Part shown: positions 11,501-23,253 of the stretch, in pieces
How the letters are laid out: every line of letters starts with the position of its first letter
Position numbering within the stretch: position 1 is the first letter of the stretch
Assembly (NCBI GenBank): GCA_022036555.1
Contig: CM039129.1
Span: 34,254,051 to 34,318,050 of the forward strand
DNA: 64,000 nucleotides
Source of the DNA: Microstegium vimineum
Taxonomy: Eukaryota; Streptophyta; Magnoliopsida; Poales; Poaceae
Direction: 5' to 3'
The notes under the pieces: model-generated
What the model was told of the DNA's origin: nothing
Databases searched by the model: none
Seen by the model: the letters and a program-made list of their open reading frames with translations, nothing else
Made by a program: the position numbers and the translations under genes

Positions 11501-12499
11501 ATGAAACTGTAAGTAGTAATGCCTATTATTTAGGAGTGGCCTGAAATTAAACTGCAGTTCAGTCACAGCAACTTTCTTATACTTTGGCTGTAACAGATGT
11601 CGTTCACAATTCTAGTTTTTAATGTTTTATATATGCATGTAATCTTAATCTGGGCCACATAAGATTTTTTTTTAACAAAGGACATAAGATTTTATAAATC
11701 AGTATGACTGCCAAATTATTATTGTTGCTATGAAGGAAATGTTCCTTTTAATAAGTACTTTCATGTTTTCCAAAATCTGCTGCTGTGTGATTTACGATTA
11801 CTTGCAAAGTGCTCTCTCAGTTGTTTAGGATTTCCTTTAGAGAAAGCATTTAAGCACTTTTTTCATATTGCTCACACTGCATTCTCTCAGGATGCGTCTT
11901 TTGACATCGATGTCCAGATGGACTCTGGTATTGGATTTCAGTATGAAGCTCCGGAAGCAAATTACACTGCAGGTTCAGTAACACTTCATTGCCCGACTAC
12001 TGCCTCAAACAAAATTATAGCATCAGTAGCACTGGATCAAACAGGCATTGCAATCCATCAGGAGGATTATCAGACATCTTTCACAAACAGTGGTACCTAC
12101 TGACATGCAACTATTCCTATATCGTATCTGTAACTAAAATGAAGTTGGAGACCATACGCTGAATGATACTTTGTTGCAGGTTCATCACTTGGTCACTGGT
12201 ATCCAGAGCCACCAATGGTTTCTCAGTATGCATCTCCTTTTCCACCGAGTATGTTAGCAGGTGATCCTGTATTGTCGACACAAAGCAGTTTTAACATGGA
12301 TGAGTTTTTCAAAGACCTCCAGCACGACAAACCTCAGTTCTGCGCACCCAACGTGAGCATGCTGCCAACTGATAATGGCAGCAGCATGACGTCCTGTCGT
12401 AGGTGGATTAAATTGAGCGCACTTGTCAAGTGGAAGGCCATAATGAGGGCTTCAAAGAGAGCAAGACTTATGTTTGAGCAAGAAAATTGGAGTCCCTGA
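8517..12499 (+). CDS. CBP60: CBP60-family calmodulin-binding protein (intact copy)
   Basis: Ten coding exons join without a stop: 8517-8692, 8952-9024, 9170-9222, 9314-9789, 9879-10039, 10129-10326, 11135-11285, 11366-11508, 11891-12092, 12180-12499 (1,953 nt, 650 aa). The start MPPKRRR is followed by a Gly/Pro-rich stretch, then the family core from about residue 52: RCRSFDL, EIRGCRH, LKIVVLDGDFN, VRPRDKVGAVLTG, FRLGVKL and VKDRRGEG. Near the C-terminus WIKLSALVKWKAI (residues 620-632) followed by basic residues looks like an amphipathic calmodulin-binding helix. Family members are nuclear; CBP60g and SARD1 act as transcription regulators in salicylic-acid immunity, while other clades differ. 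I cannot assign the clade. The exon 7/8 boundary was chosen because the nearer acceptor at 11327 brings in a stop; exact splicing there needs RNA evidence. Confidence 0.85.
10695..11068. mobile_element. Tourist-like MITE in CBP60 intron 6
   Basis: The ends GAGCAACTCCAACAGTTTGG and its complement form a terminal inverted repeat of at least 20 bp, flanked by TTA on both sides (10692-10694 and 11069-11071), the PIF/Harbinger-type target duplication. It is 374 bp, has no coding capacity and lies wholly within the intron. The centre contains a run of 25 G (10900-10924). Confidence 0.85.
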
Positions 12500-12851
12500 G
12501 CAGCTAACACGAATGAAACTGCTGTTGGCATTTCGTTCTTGGAGTAGCCTTAAATTCTTTGTGGTGGCTCTATTGTATTAATATTCGTTATTATTGTATT
12601 CATTCATTGTTTAGACTCAATGGTGAGATTTCTATAACTTACCATAAACTTAATATTTGTAATGCCGGTAGTCCCAAGTTGTTTGTAAAATGTAATAAAG
12701 ACGGAATGGTGTCCTTCTTACTTTTGTCTGCTTTAAGCTGAAATTTCCAGAAATGTCTCCATGTAGTTCAGAGTTCAAACCTGGAGATCGAATTGAAAGT
12801 AATGGCATCGTGCAGAATAAACCTGAGAGAATCTACGTGCGTGTGTGGAAA
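12500..12851 (+). other. 3' UTR and downstream flank of the first CBP60 gene
   Basis: AT-rich sequence after the TGA. AATAAA-like signals lie near 12693 (TGTAATAAAG), a plausible polyadenylation region about 200 bp past the stop. No other gene seen. Confidence 0.5.
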
Positions 12852-13175
12852 GTAAGAGCATGTTTGGATTTGGTACAGGTCGCAACAGTTGCTGTGATTT
12901 TTTTTACTAAATAACTATTTTTGAAACAGTTTTATGGGTGAAACTGTTTTTCTTCCCTTCTCACAAAGACATAAGTTGGAATGGAGCTGAAAAAAGTAGT
13001 TTATCTTAGCTTTCTTCTCCATTTCTCTCTCATTGTTCGTGAAACTGTTTTTCCAAACACTTTTTCCAAAACAATTCAGGTTCCCTTCCAAAGTTGTTTA
13101 TGAAGCTATTTTTAAAAAAAAAACAATTTCACTAGATAAGCTAAGTTGTACCAAACAGGATCAAAATGTAAGAGC
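12852..13175. mobile_element. MITE-like element flanked by an 8-bp direct repeat
   Basis: GTAAGAGC occurs at 12852-12859 and 13168-13175. Inside, TGTTTGGATTTGGTACAG at the left is matched inversely by TTGTACCAAACAGGATC at the right. The 8-bp flank suggests hAT, but the inverted ends are imperfect and the exact borders are uncertain. Confidence 0.5.
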
Positions 13176-14800
13176 TAGTAACTCCCAAGGAATGAACATA
13201 CCCACAGCAATGAGCGAATGAAGATGATGGAGAAGGGAGGAAAAGATGGTCCTGCAAGGAACGTGTAGCGCTATGCATGCACAGGCATATATACCGAGTG
13301 CAGAGGAACAGTTCTAAGGCAGGTCAGAAACGCAGTTCTAACGCAGCGTGGTAGGAAATGCAAGACGAACTCACCCTTTTCTCTCTCAGGGAAAAAAAAG
13401 AAATACATATTAATATGCCGACAGCGTCTGAGTGCATTCATACAGAAAATGTCAATGCAATGCAAGGAACCTGATGTGTTTCTTTTTATTTGAGCTTGAA
13501 CATGATGTCTTTCAGAGAAGCAGAAGCTGCAAGGATAACAGCCTGAAAATACAGTGTCTTTTCCGGCCACCGTCTCTACAATTTCTCAGACATTTCCCCA
13601 CGGGATTATTAAACAAGTTCTATATAGTATCATCTCAGCGTACGCGGTTCATCAGAATTATACGAGATTAACGCGTTGTGTATGTGTGGCGAAGACAAAT
13701 CTCTACGCGTCCTACGGGTCACTACCGTTGATTCTTAGAGAGTCGTCGCCCTCGGTCGTCGCCTCCTTTTGGCTTTGCTAGACCTAAGACTCCAAGAGCA
13801 AGTGGCAGGGCTATCTTTTCAATAATTTGCAACTGCCACACAAATCAAAAGTTCAAATGCAATTCGATCCAAAAAGAATAAGTTCAAATGTAACGCGCTT
13901 ATATATACACAGGCTACCCTCTTTCCCGGGGCAACGGGTTCTAATAATATAGAAGTGGCAGGAAGCTTGCTTGTTCCTTGTGTTTCTTCCTTCTCACCGT
14001 TTTGTGTCTAATTTGAAAGTTTTGGTTATATATAATCTCTCTCTCTCATTTTTTTTCTTTTTTTTCCCCCAAAAAAAGTAGCTGTGAGAAAACATGTAAC
14101 CGATCGAATCGAAGCCAAAGATGACTTGAAGAACCTTGTGGTAAGACAGTAGATGCTGAGCTGTGAGCTCACCCACCAATTGAACACAAGGTACAAGAGT
14201 TCCAGATGAAGATTCTACATGAATCACTGTGAGTAGAATCCTATACCTGAAGGGACGTTAGATTATTGAAAACAAACCTTCAAATGTTTTTTTATTATTT
14301 AATTTCCTTATTACTGTTGCGGTTCAGTAAATTATAGTCAGTAATAATGTAACCAAACATGTTTACTGACCATGCATTTGCAAACACCTTTAATGTTCTA
14401 GCAAATGGCAGCATACATATGAGTACTATTTACATGGCAGCACCGTAACAAGCAGGGAACTAATAACATGCTTCAACTAAAGGCCATAATAGCCACAAAA
14501 AAAACTACAAGGACCATAATAGCATGACTTGCCTTAATAAATTCTTAATAACAAGAATTGTATCCTATTATTATTAATTTAGGGTCCCAAATAGAGCCTT
14601 CATGTTCATCCTCGCAGCACACGTCAGGGAAAAAATAAATGTTAGAAATTATTGAAAAAATAGAAATGTATAACCATTAATTTGGTAGACCAAAAGAGTT
14701 GGTCAATTAAAAATCTTTAATGCACAATCCAAAACTTTCACTATTGTTAGAATCAAAGAAAGGCCCTAATAGTAATTATTTTTCTAACCTATCAAGCAAA
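13176..14800. other. Intergenic, no gene seen
   Basis: AT-rich, with short CT tracts (14035-14050) and scattered stops in all frames. No domain-like translation and no clear repeat ends. Confidence 0.5.
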
Positions 14801-15949
14801 TCAAGCCTCATGCAATATATTCTAGTTGCAAGATAAAAACAACAAGCACAACTAAAGCAAACAACTAGGCTAGAGGCAAACAAAACCTACACAAGCAAGT
14901 AAACAACTTAAGCCACTAGCCGACCTAAACAACAAGAGCTACTCGATTTCTCTTGCACAACAATGAGGTAAAGCTAGTCGACTACTCAAAGAAAATGATA
15001 TATCCACTAACAAACACTAGCCGAGCTAAACAACGAGTTGGTCGATTTCTCTAGCACAACGAAGAGCTAAAGCTAGTTGACTACTCAAAGCAAATGATCT
15101 AGCTCCACAAGATGAACAATTGAAAGAGCAAGTGTAGTGGGCGAAAGGATATAGATGGCTACAGAGGGATAAATAGCTTATCAAAAAATTCTCTATAAAC
15201 TCACAAACACTAGAGCAATGTTGTTAGTAAAATAACATATTCTAATTGCCACTACTTGCACTAGCTCTATCTTACCCAAGTAATCCCCTACAGAGTTCTA
15301 ACTGCAAATGAATTCTATAATAATTCACTTCACAACACAAGAGCTACTAGCCAAATAAGGCTACTCTAGCTAGCTAAACTAGTGAGCCAATAAACAAGCT
15401 ACCCTACTACTAAAGCTACAACTAACAAGCAACTACCACACAAGCAATATATGGAAGTAAATGAACAAGTGTGGAGATCAGTACCAAATTCTACAAGAGA
15501 GATGACACAATTAATTTTCTCCCGAGGTTTGGTTGTTCGCTAGCAACTTAATCCCCATTGTGTCGAGTCTCAAGGTGAGTGATTCGCACGCTAATTGGCC
15601 ACTCAAACTAGACCCACAACTTGGCTAGCTACTACAAAAATCAAACACAACGAGCACTCCAACTAGCCATGAGATTTCCACTAGAATTGCTCTTTGCAAT
15701 CTCCTACAAAGACATGCACAAGGGACCCTTACAATCAACTTGATCCGAGGCAGCAAACAATCACTAGAAGTCCCTGAACCATCCCGCAAGATCTAAGCTA
15801 GCTAGGTGATGACAATCCCCAAGAGTAACACAAACACCAATGTTGCCATGCTCAACTTGTTCTGCAAGATGCAAACTGACAATGCAAAGGCACTAGAGCT
15901 CTCAGTCAGCTTCTCCAAAGGGTGTGCACAAGTGTATAGAGTGCCAAGG
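14801..15949. mobile_element. Left part of an older LTR relic interrupted by the gag element
   Basis: The text CTCCCGAGGTTTGGTTG... CCCCATTGTGTCGAG at 15520-15565 is a diverged relative of CCCGAGGTTCACTTGATC... CCCCGTTGTGTCGACC in the younger LTR (16505-16550), in the same orientation. The many ACTAGCC/ACACAAGC short words are likewise shared in style. The relic stops at the CAAGG target site and resumes after the younger insertion. Confidence 0.5.
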
Positions 15950-18258
15950 TGTAGGGTTGAGATGGCAGACTAGAGGGGGGTGAATAGTATTTTCTAAAAC
16001 TTAAACGCTCCGGTTAACCGAATCAAATGCGGAATTAAAACTATCGGTTTAGCCAAGACTACACCCCTCTATCTATTACTCTAGCACCTAGCAAAGTATA
16101 CTAATTAGGCTTACTAAGGTGTCAAGCTAGGAAGCTCACCTAAACAAGTCTAGGTTGCAAGGTCACACAAACCTAAGCAACTAGTACTCTAAGCACAAAG
16201 GGAGCTCCTACACGTACTAGTAAGCAAAGCACAAAGCACCTAAGCTCACTAGCAATGCTCTCTAGCAAGACTACACAAGCCAACTAGAGAACTCAACTTA
16301 CTTAGCTACACAAACTAAGCAATGTGACTAACAAGGCTACACAAGCCAATTAGCCACTCAAGAGCTACTTCTATGCTACACAAGCTAACTAGTTACAAGA
16401 GCAACAACTAATCACTAGCACAAGTAAGAATAGGTAAATACAATCTAGTGATTTGGAGAATTCAAACCACCGAGAAGATGTACAAGATTGACACGGTGAT
16501 TTTTCTCCCGAGGTTCACTTGATCGCCACCAAGCTAGTCCCCGTTGTGTCGACCACTCACTTGGTGATTCGGCGGATAATAGGCGTTCACAAGCCTAGCC
16601 CACTAACTCGGGCCCCGCAAGAATCTATCCACAAGTGAGGGTAGCTCAATGACACGCTCAACTAGAGTTGCTCTTCGCGATCTCCCGCGGGGCGAGCACA
16701 ATACCCCTCACAAAGCACTTCTCCGGAGCGCCGCACAATCTTCTTGCGGGCTTCGACGGAGCCACAACCACCAATCCTTCTAGGAGGTGGCAACCTTCAA
16801 GAGTAACAAGCACCACCGGCTTGCAACACGATCACCTAGTGCCCCTCGATGCAAACTCGCAATGCAACACACTAGAATCGCTCTCTCACACAATCGGATG
16901 ATCACTATCAAGTGTATGTGAGTTAGAGGGCTTCCCAAGCACACCAACACAAGCCACAAAGGCTCTAGGGTGCTCAGCAACAAGCCAAGGGCAGCCACCA
17001 AACATATATAGAGAGAGGGAAAGAAACTAGCCGTTTTCCCACTCTCTGCGCGCCTCAGGACGCGCCTCCGGACACTGTTTTACTGAGGGTTCGGACCAAC
17101 GCGCATGCGTCCAGACCCTTGCCCGTTTGAATCGAGCCGTTGGCGCGCTTCGGCACACAGAAAAACATCTTCGGACGCTATGAACAATAGAGGTCCGAAC
17201 CATTAAACTGAGCGTTCGGACTCTACACAGAGAGCTCCCGAGAGCAGTTTTTGCTCCGGACGCTAGGTTGCGTCCGGACCACACAGAGCATCCCGGAGAG
17301 CAGTTTTTAGGCCTCCGGACGCAGGTCCGGACTCTAAAGAGCGTCCGAACTGCACAGTGCGTCCGGACTGCACAGTCCGCACGGAAACGCCCGTACCTCT
17401 TAGCTCTGAACTCCGATTTCGATGATCTTGGACTTTTTGGAAAGCTAACTCAGAGTCCTACACAACCCTCAAGTCCATTTGATCCATATCACAATGAAAC
17501 AAAGCAGTATTTCATTCCAAGATCCATTCTAGTGTTAGCAGCATACCGAAAAACATTTTTCTCTTCTCCGAGTTGATTCAATTCAACTCCAACACCTTCT
17601 CCTTTGCAAATGTGCCAACACCACCAAGTGTACATCACAATGTGCATGTGTGTTAGCATTTTCACAATCATTTTCAAAGGGTTTTCACTTGCTCTCACCG
17701 CGCCACTCGATCCTAATGCATCGCAATGTTAGATCGCTCAAGTGGCACTACATGACCGATATATAAACAAGTTTGCCCCTCTTGATAGTACAGTCATCTA
17801 TCCTAAATCCGGTCATATACTTCTCTACACATCTATGACCAGTGAAATGAAATGCCCTATGGTTATACCTTTGCCTTGCGCATTCCATTCCATCTCCTTC
17901 TCCAATGTGTATGCAACACATGCACCAACCTATCACCAAAAGATATGATCCACTTCATATTATCACGTGACCGTATTGGTTCATCGATCTTGACCTCACT
18001 TGCTCTTCACCGTTGCGTTGGTCCATCGGCGCCAAGCATCACTCACTTGCCCTTCACACTTGCAACCGGTCCATCAAGCCAAGCCTCATCTTGATCTTCT
18101 CCACCTTGATCACATGACTCCATGTCATGTCTCATGTGCAATTAACCTCCTTCATCACACAATCACATGTGAACTAATCTCCTGTGTATATATCACTTAG
18201 ACACATATTAGTTCACCTAAGTTGTCACTCAATTACCAAAATCACATAGGAACTCTCA
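15950..18258 (-). repeat. 3' LTR of the gag-only retrotransposon
   Basis: 2,309 bp, starting TGTAGGGTTGAGATGG and ending GGAACTCTCA on the + strand. It aligns closely with 23254-25298 but keeps about 226 bp (around 17363-17590) and about 115 bp (around 18010-18125) that are missing from the other LTR. The 17040-17400 part is a cluster of GCGTCCGGAC/CTCCGGACGC words. Confidence 0.9.
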
Positions 18259-18260
18259 AT

Positions 18261-18272
18261 CTCCCCCTTTTT
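18261..18272 (-). other. Polypurine tract of the gag-only retrotransposon
   Basis: CTCCCCCTTTTT on the + strand, i.e. AAAAAGGGGGAG on the element strand, directly next to the 3' LTR. This is the expected place for plus-strand DNA priming. Confidence 0.85.
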
Positions 18273-21200
18273 GGTAATTGATGAACAACTCTACAAAGAT
18301 ATGGAAATTAAGATCATTTTGGAGATTATGCCATTTATCCATCATTTAAGCTCTATGCCAAGATTTGGATAAATGTCACAAAGTCTGACTTGGTAGTGAT
18401 AGCGCCCCCTACATGTTGCTCAACAAGATTTGGTTTAAGCCTTGCACACATGCATAAATAGGAATTTTTGGGAGTGCTAGCTCTACTAAGTGATGCTAAG
18501 GGATATAGGATAAACCTTTGAAGATAACCATGTAGTTGCACTTTGAAGTTCATCCTTAGCACCACCATGGTTAGCTAGATACAACAAAAATACTAGAAAC
18601 CCCGTGAGATCAACATTATAAACACGGTTTCTAGATACCACTTGAAGGATCAAGAATCTAGCTTACCAACCTATGCATGCTAGTTTATCAATTCATCATT
18701 CAAGTCATATAACTAGCATACACCACACAAGCATGCATATAAAGATAATACTTATGCAATATGAAAGCAAGCACATGAATATGCACATATCAAATGCAAT
18801 ATAATCAATCAAGTTCATGAGCTTGCTCCCCCTACTTGTGTGCATCACTTAGTCCAAGACTTTGATCCTTTGATCTTGTTCCCTTATGTACATGTCCATG
18901 TCTCTTTCCCTTAGTGCATGTACATTCACTAATATATCTTTGTTCACTAATTTGTCCCCCTTTGTCATCAATTTCCATAAAAGGTATGCTTCTCTATTGA
19001 TGCAAAGGTTGCACTAGGGTAGATGGTTGATACTTGTATCTTTGTATTTTTTATGGACACCGACATATATATATATATTGGAATGACTCTTCATGTAAGA
19101 TTATTGACCATTAATCCATTGAGTAGGGCAACTCCCCTTTGGTCAAAGCAATTGTCATCCAAATGAGCTTTCCAAGCAAGAGAACTCTGATTTGATCACT
19201 TAAAGTTGAGGATCACTTGTTAGCTTGTAGGATATCACTTGTGAGATTACCACTTGTAGAATTATTTGAATTAACTCAATGTGGATCATCACAAGTATGC
19301 TAGAACTAGACATCTTTTGCAAGTACCAATATGAAAGTTGATACTATTTGAAAGATTAGCATAAGTCTAGATACCATTTGTAGGTTACATCTTGATATCC
19401 ATTTGCATAGTTGTCTTGTGCTTGAACTAGATTCATCTTCATGAGCTTCTATGTTGGACTTCAACTAATATGAATAGCATGAGCTTCCAAGTCCGATTTA
19501 AACCCTCTCTAAGCTTGTTCACACGCATTGAGCAATTATCTTATAGAGGTTGTACTTGTCACTTGATTGCAATCCAAAATAGATCAAGTACTTGGGTTTA
19601 CTAGCTCATGAACAAACTTATATACTACCACTAGATCAAACAACTCAATCAAGCTATAGTGGTAGGCTATAAGCATAAAATTCATTTGATTTTCAATGAA
19701 TGATCACTATGTATGACTATATGCACTAAACAAGTTCTAAGTATTAGATGTATGCATATGTCAAACAATTTCACCTTTGCTATGTTGGAGTAGAGGATAG
19801 TAAATTTTCATCTCCAATTAGCAATGTGAATTCCCATTAAGAGCATGGTGAAGACTAATGAATACCAGTTGGAATGTTAATCTTCACCCATATGATTTGA
19901 GTCCCACTAATGATCAAGTGCACTTTTCTTGTTGTGGTTGACTTGATTCTTTCTTGATCTTTGCTTGCATGAGAGAGTACCAAATGATGTACCACTTGTA
20001 GAAGATGATACCACTTGAATGTCATGATATACTTGTAGGTTAAATTCATGAATCTCTCTCTTTTGGGTGTTGCTTGCTTTCTTTTGATCAACCCTATTGA
20101 TAGCTTTGAACTAAGCATCTCCAAATGATCCCTAGATCACCACTTCCATGTTAGCCTTCCAAGTAACGTCCTTGGTTTACCTACAAAAGCCGGCAAGCCC
20201 CTACAAAAGGGAGAAATGACCTTTCTCTATGAATTATCCTTGATACTCACTTGAAATGACCTTGTTTGATTGATCTTCATCTTGAGTACTAAACATGTGT
20301 CAAGTATACTCCACAATCAAATGTCCTTGTACTCATTGCTAACATAGGTACCTCAATCACTTATAAGCATGATTCCAACTTGAGGACCTTTCAATCTAAG
20401 TGACTCTAAGTCAATCCAATATTTGTCACTTTTCTGGCAGATTCTATACCCTTCAAAGAATATATCATATCTCCCAAAGTACATATCCAATGACCAGAAA
20501 ATTTGGTGGAGATGTGCTTCACTAAGTCATATAGCAGCCATAAAAATTTTAGCTTCATTGGACATCTAGATTGCTACCAGATTTCACATCTTTCCATATA
20601 GGTACATGCTGAAAACTGTTGCACATGTGTTGACAAGATCCACTCCAAAACCGAAGTATCCCTTATCCATTATCCATGAAATTTGCACAAAAAATAATAC
20701 CATAAGTTTAGAGAATGCACACCAAATTTCAAGCCAATCCAAGTAGATTTGATCTCTTAAACATGGCTATGATCACAGCTAGCTCAGATTTTGACTAAAT
20801 GGCAGGTTTGAGCAAAATGAGCTAAGCTTCTTCAAATTGAACCAAACTTGATATCAACTTGTTTGAACACTCTCAAGAGACATATATCCATTCAATCACT
20901 TACTAGAAGTAGTCTCTAGATCACATCCATTCAAACCAACTCAAACTTGATCACTAAGCATTTAATCCATTTAAATAGCAAGCAACTAGTGTATATATAT
21001 ATCCAATTCAATCAACTCATATGCACTATGTGTATATCCAATTCAAACAACTAATACACACCCAAATGAACTTGATCAACAAAAAATATATCTTAGTAGC
21101 TCATGATCAATCCATTAGCAAGCTTCAACTTGAATAATTGCAAGCCTTCAATTAATCCAATGAATCACAACAACTTGATCATGCACTTGTATGTTGTAGC

Positions 21201-21333
21201 ACTTGGACTTCATTCTTTTGTCTTGGCATTGGGATAAGAATAGCACTAAGCTTCATTACTTGACTCAATCATATGATAAACAATATGAAACTCATTGAAT
21301 CAAGCCTCCAATGCCAATGGTACCTACACACAT
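18273..21333 (-). other. Non-coding internal region of the gag-only retrotransposon
   Basis: About 3 kb between gag and the polypurine tract. It is rich in CACTTG, TTGATC and ATGAGC words with stops in every frame. No pol-like translation was seen. Gag ends in PNLRGPKLVWVLSTSG, where related full elements usually continue toward pol, so pol may have been lost from an ancestor at this point. Confidence 0.7.
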
Positions 21334-23202
21334 TCATCCACTTGTTGATAGTACCCAAACTAGTTTGGGTCCTCTCAAGTTAGGTGCAACATACTTAGGC
21401 AATGCCTTAGTATGGATAGCGGGATGTTTTGCAATAGCAACCATAGAGGTACCACTACCATCCTTTCTAAGCATATGATCATCATCAATTGAAATAGGCT
21501 TAGAAGTCATACCTAGGGGACATGAATGAGCCATGTGTCCCTTTTCCCGACATGAGTAGCACATTCTCTTTGTTTGAGCCTTTTCTTCCTTGCTCATGTT
21601 GTGCTTCTCATTGTCTTGCCTCTTCTCTTTTTCTTTAATCTTCATCTCAAGCTTGGTAGGACACTTCGAGGCAAAGTGTCTCATATCTTCACACTTGAAG
21701 CACTTGATGTGAGCCAAATGATTCTTCTCTTGATCTTTGCTCATCATCATCTTGTTGGCATCATGAATAGGAATTGGATGCCTTGCTCTTTCTTTGCCAC
21801 CTCTTCTTGTTTTCTTCTTCTTTGTCATCCCCGAATCACCATATTCATGGTTGATCTTATATTGCACTTGGGTCTTGACTTGTGGCTTAGCTTGAGCATT
21901 CTTGGTTGGACAAGCATTTGCAAGATGTCCCATCCCATGCCACTTGAAGCACATGAAATGAGATAGCTTTCTTGGTTCTTTCTTCTTCCCTTTCTTGCCC
22001 TTGCTCTTGTGGAAACCAATTCCACTCTTGTCACCATAGCTTCTCTTGTTTGTCAACATATACTCAAAGATGACTTTGGAGTTGTAGCACCTCTCTAGCT
22101 TGTTGCTCATATTCTTCAATTCACTTTTGAGCTCATTGTTCTCCTTCAAAAGGTTAGTCTCACAAGACATAGAAGTAGAACAAACATCTATATGTGAAGA
22201 ACATGGCATATCAAGTAAATCATCACAAGAGGTGGATACATTCTTCTTCCCTACATCACAAGGGTTAGCAATAATATGTGATTGATCATTTGACCCAAGT
22301 GATGAGCTCTCTTTATTTTTAAGATTTAACAATTCATTAATGAGAGAACCATGTTTGTTAACTAAATCTGCATGAGGCAAGCGGAGTTGCTCATGATCCA
22401 ATTTTAGTTCATCATGTGAAGATTTAAGAACATCAAGTAAGTGCTTATGTTCTTCACATGAGTTCTTTAGAAGTGAGTTTTCATCTTTTAGTTTCTTTGT
22501 TTTATTTAACTCGCTTTCTAAAGCCTTTGAGAGTTTGCACACAAGTTCAAAGTTAGGGTCATCATAATCTACAATCATATTGCCAATTGATACCTTAGTG
22601 TCACCATGTGACATGAAGCAAAGTGATGAAGTAGAAGAGCTTGTGGAAGCATCACTCTCATAGCCCGAGCATGCATCATCATCATCATCATCAAGTGTGC
22701 TTGGAGTAGCATCATTAATTGTAACACTTGATGTTGGACCTTCATATTCCTTGTCAAGTGATCTCTTGGTAGATAGATCATCTTCATCACTTGACCATGA
22801 GGTGGAGAAATCTTCCACAACCACCAAGTTGTGGTCATGCTCAACATCCTCATTTGCCATCAACTTGGACACATCATCATCATTGTTTGGTACCTTCTCA
22901 TATTTTTCAATGAGGTAGGTCCAAATCTCATGAGCGCTCTTCATGTCCATAATCTCACCAAAGATGTTATCTTTCATAGAATGGTAGAGAATGTTAGTAG
23001 CTTGGCAATCGAGATGTAGGCACTTCTTTTGTGCTTGAGTTGCATTCTTTCTCTCAATTGCACAAGAGAGCCCCACATCTACGATCCACCACATTTGGGG
23101 AGAAATAAACTTAAAATTGCATGTCAACCAATTTCTCCACCGTGGAAAGTGTGTGCCATCAAAAATGTGTGGACACTCAACATCTAACTCATAAGTCACC
23201 AT
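21334..23202 (-). CDS. Gag polyprotein of the LTR retrotransposon
   Basis: A single open frame of 622 aa starting 51 bp inside the 5' LTR. The N-terminus has the UBN2-type capsid look of copia elements (FPRWRNWLTCNFKF; GEIMDMKSAHEIWTYLIEKY near residues 81-102). An acidic Ser/Asp-rich stretch follows (about 125-195), then a coiled-coil-like segment (about 225-300) and a second one (about 350-375). Three zinc-knuckle sites follow: CFKWHGMGHLANAC (about 418-431, second Cys replaced by Trp), CFKCEDMRHFASKC (about 501-514) and CYSCREKGHMAHSC (about 548-561). The intact frame suggests recent or selected function. The product would package RNA into virus-like particles in the cytoplasm. Confidence 0.85.
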   Translation of the reverse strand: MVTYELDVECPHIFDGTHFPRWRNWLTCNFKFISPQMWWIVDVGLSCAIERKNATQAQKKCLHLDCQATNILYHSMKDNIFGEIMDMKSAHEIWTYLIEKYEKVPNNDDDVSKLMANEDVEHDHNLVVVEDFSTSWSSDEDDLSTKRSLDKEYEGPTSSVTINDATPSTLDDDDDDACSGYESDASTSSSTSSLCFMSHGDTKVSIGNMIVDYDDPNFELVCKLSKALESELNKTKKLKDENSLLKNSCEEHKHLLDVLKSSHDELKLDHEQLRLPHADLVNKHGSLINELLNLKNKESSSLGSNDQSHIIANPCDVGKKNVSTSCDDLLDMPCSSHIDVCSTSMSCETNLLKENNELKSELKNMSNKLERCYNSKVIFEYMLTNKRSYGDKSGIGFHKSKGKKGKKKEPRKLSHFMCFKWHGMGHLANACPTKNAQAKPQVKTQVQYKINHEYGDSGMTKKKKTRRGGKERARHPIPIHDANKMMMSKDQEKNHLAHIKCFKCEDMRHFASKCPTKLEMKIKEKEKRQDNEKHNMSKEEKAQTKRMCYSCREKGHMAHSCPLGMTSKPISIDDDHMLRKDGSGTSMVAIAKHPAIHTKALPKYVAPNLRGPKLVWVLSTSG

Positions 23203-23239
23203 CCTCTCGGGTCGATGAAGACCACAAATGAGAGACCAA

Positions 23240-23251
23240 GCTCTGATACCA
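23240..23251 (-). other. Primer-binding site for initiator methionine tRNA
   Basis: On the element strand TGGTATCAGAGC starts 2 bp inside the 5' LTR. This is the classic plant copia primer site, complementary to the 3' end of initiator tRNA-Met. Confidence 0.9.
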
Positions 23252-23253
23252 CT

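Noticed and set aside
16668..16901. Matching 77-aa frames at 16668 and 24000
   Set aside because: They are the same position in the two LTRs and have no protein family match, so they reflect the LTR repeat only.
21574..21966. 130-aa plus-strand frame opposite gag
   Set aside because: It is antisense to the gag zinc-knuckle region and shows no independent coding evidence.
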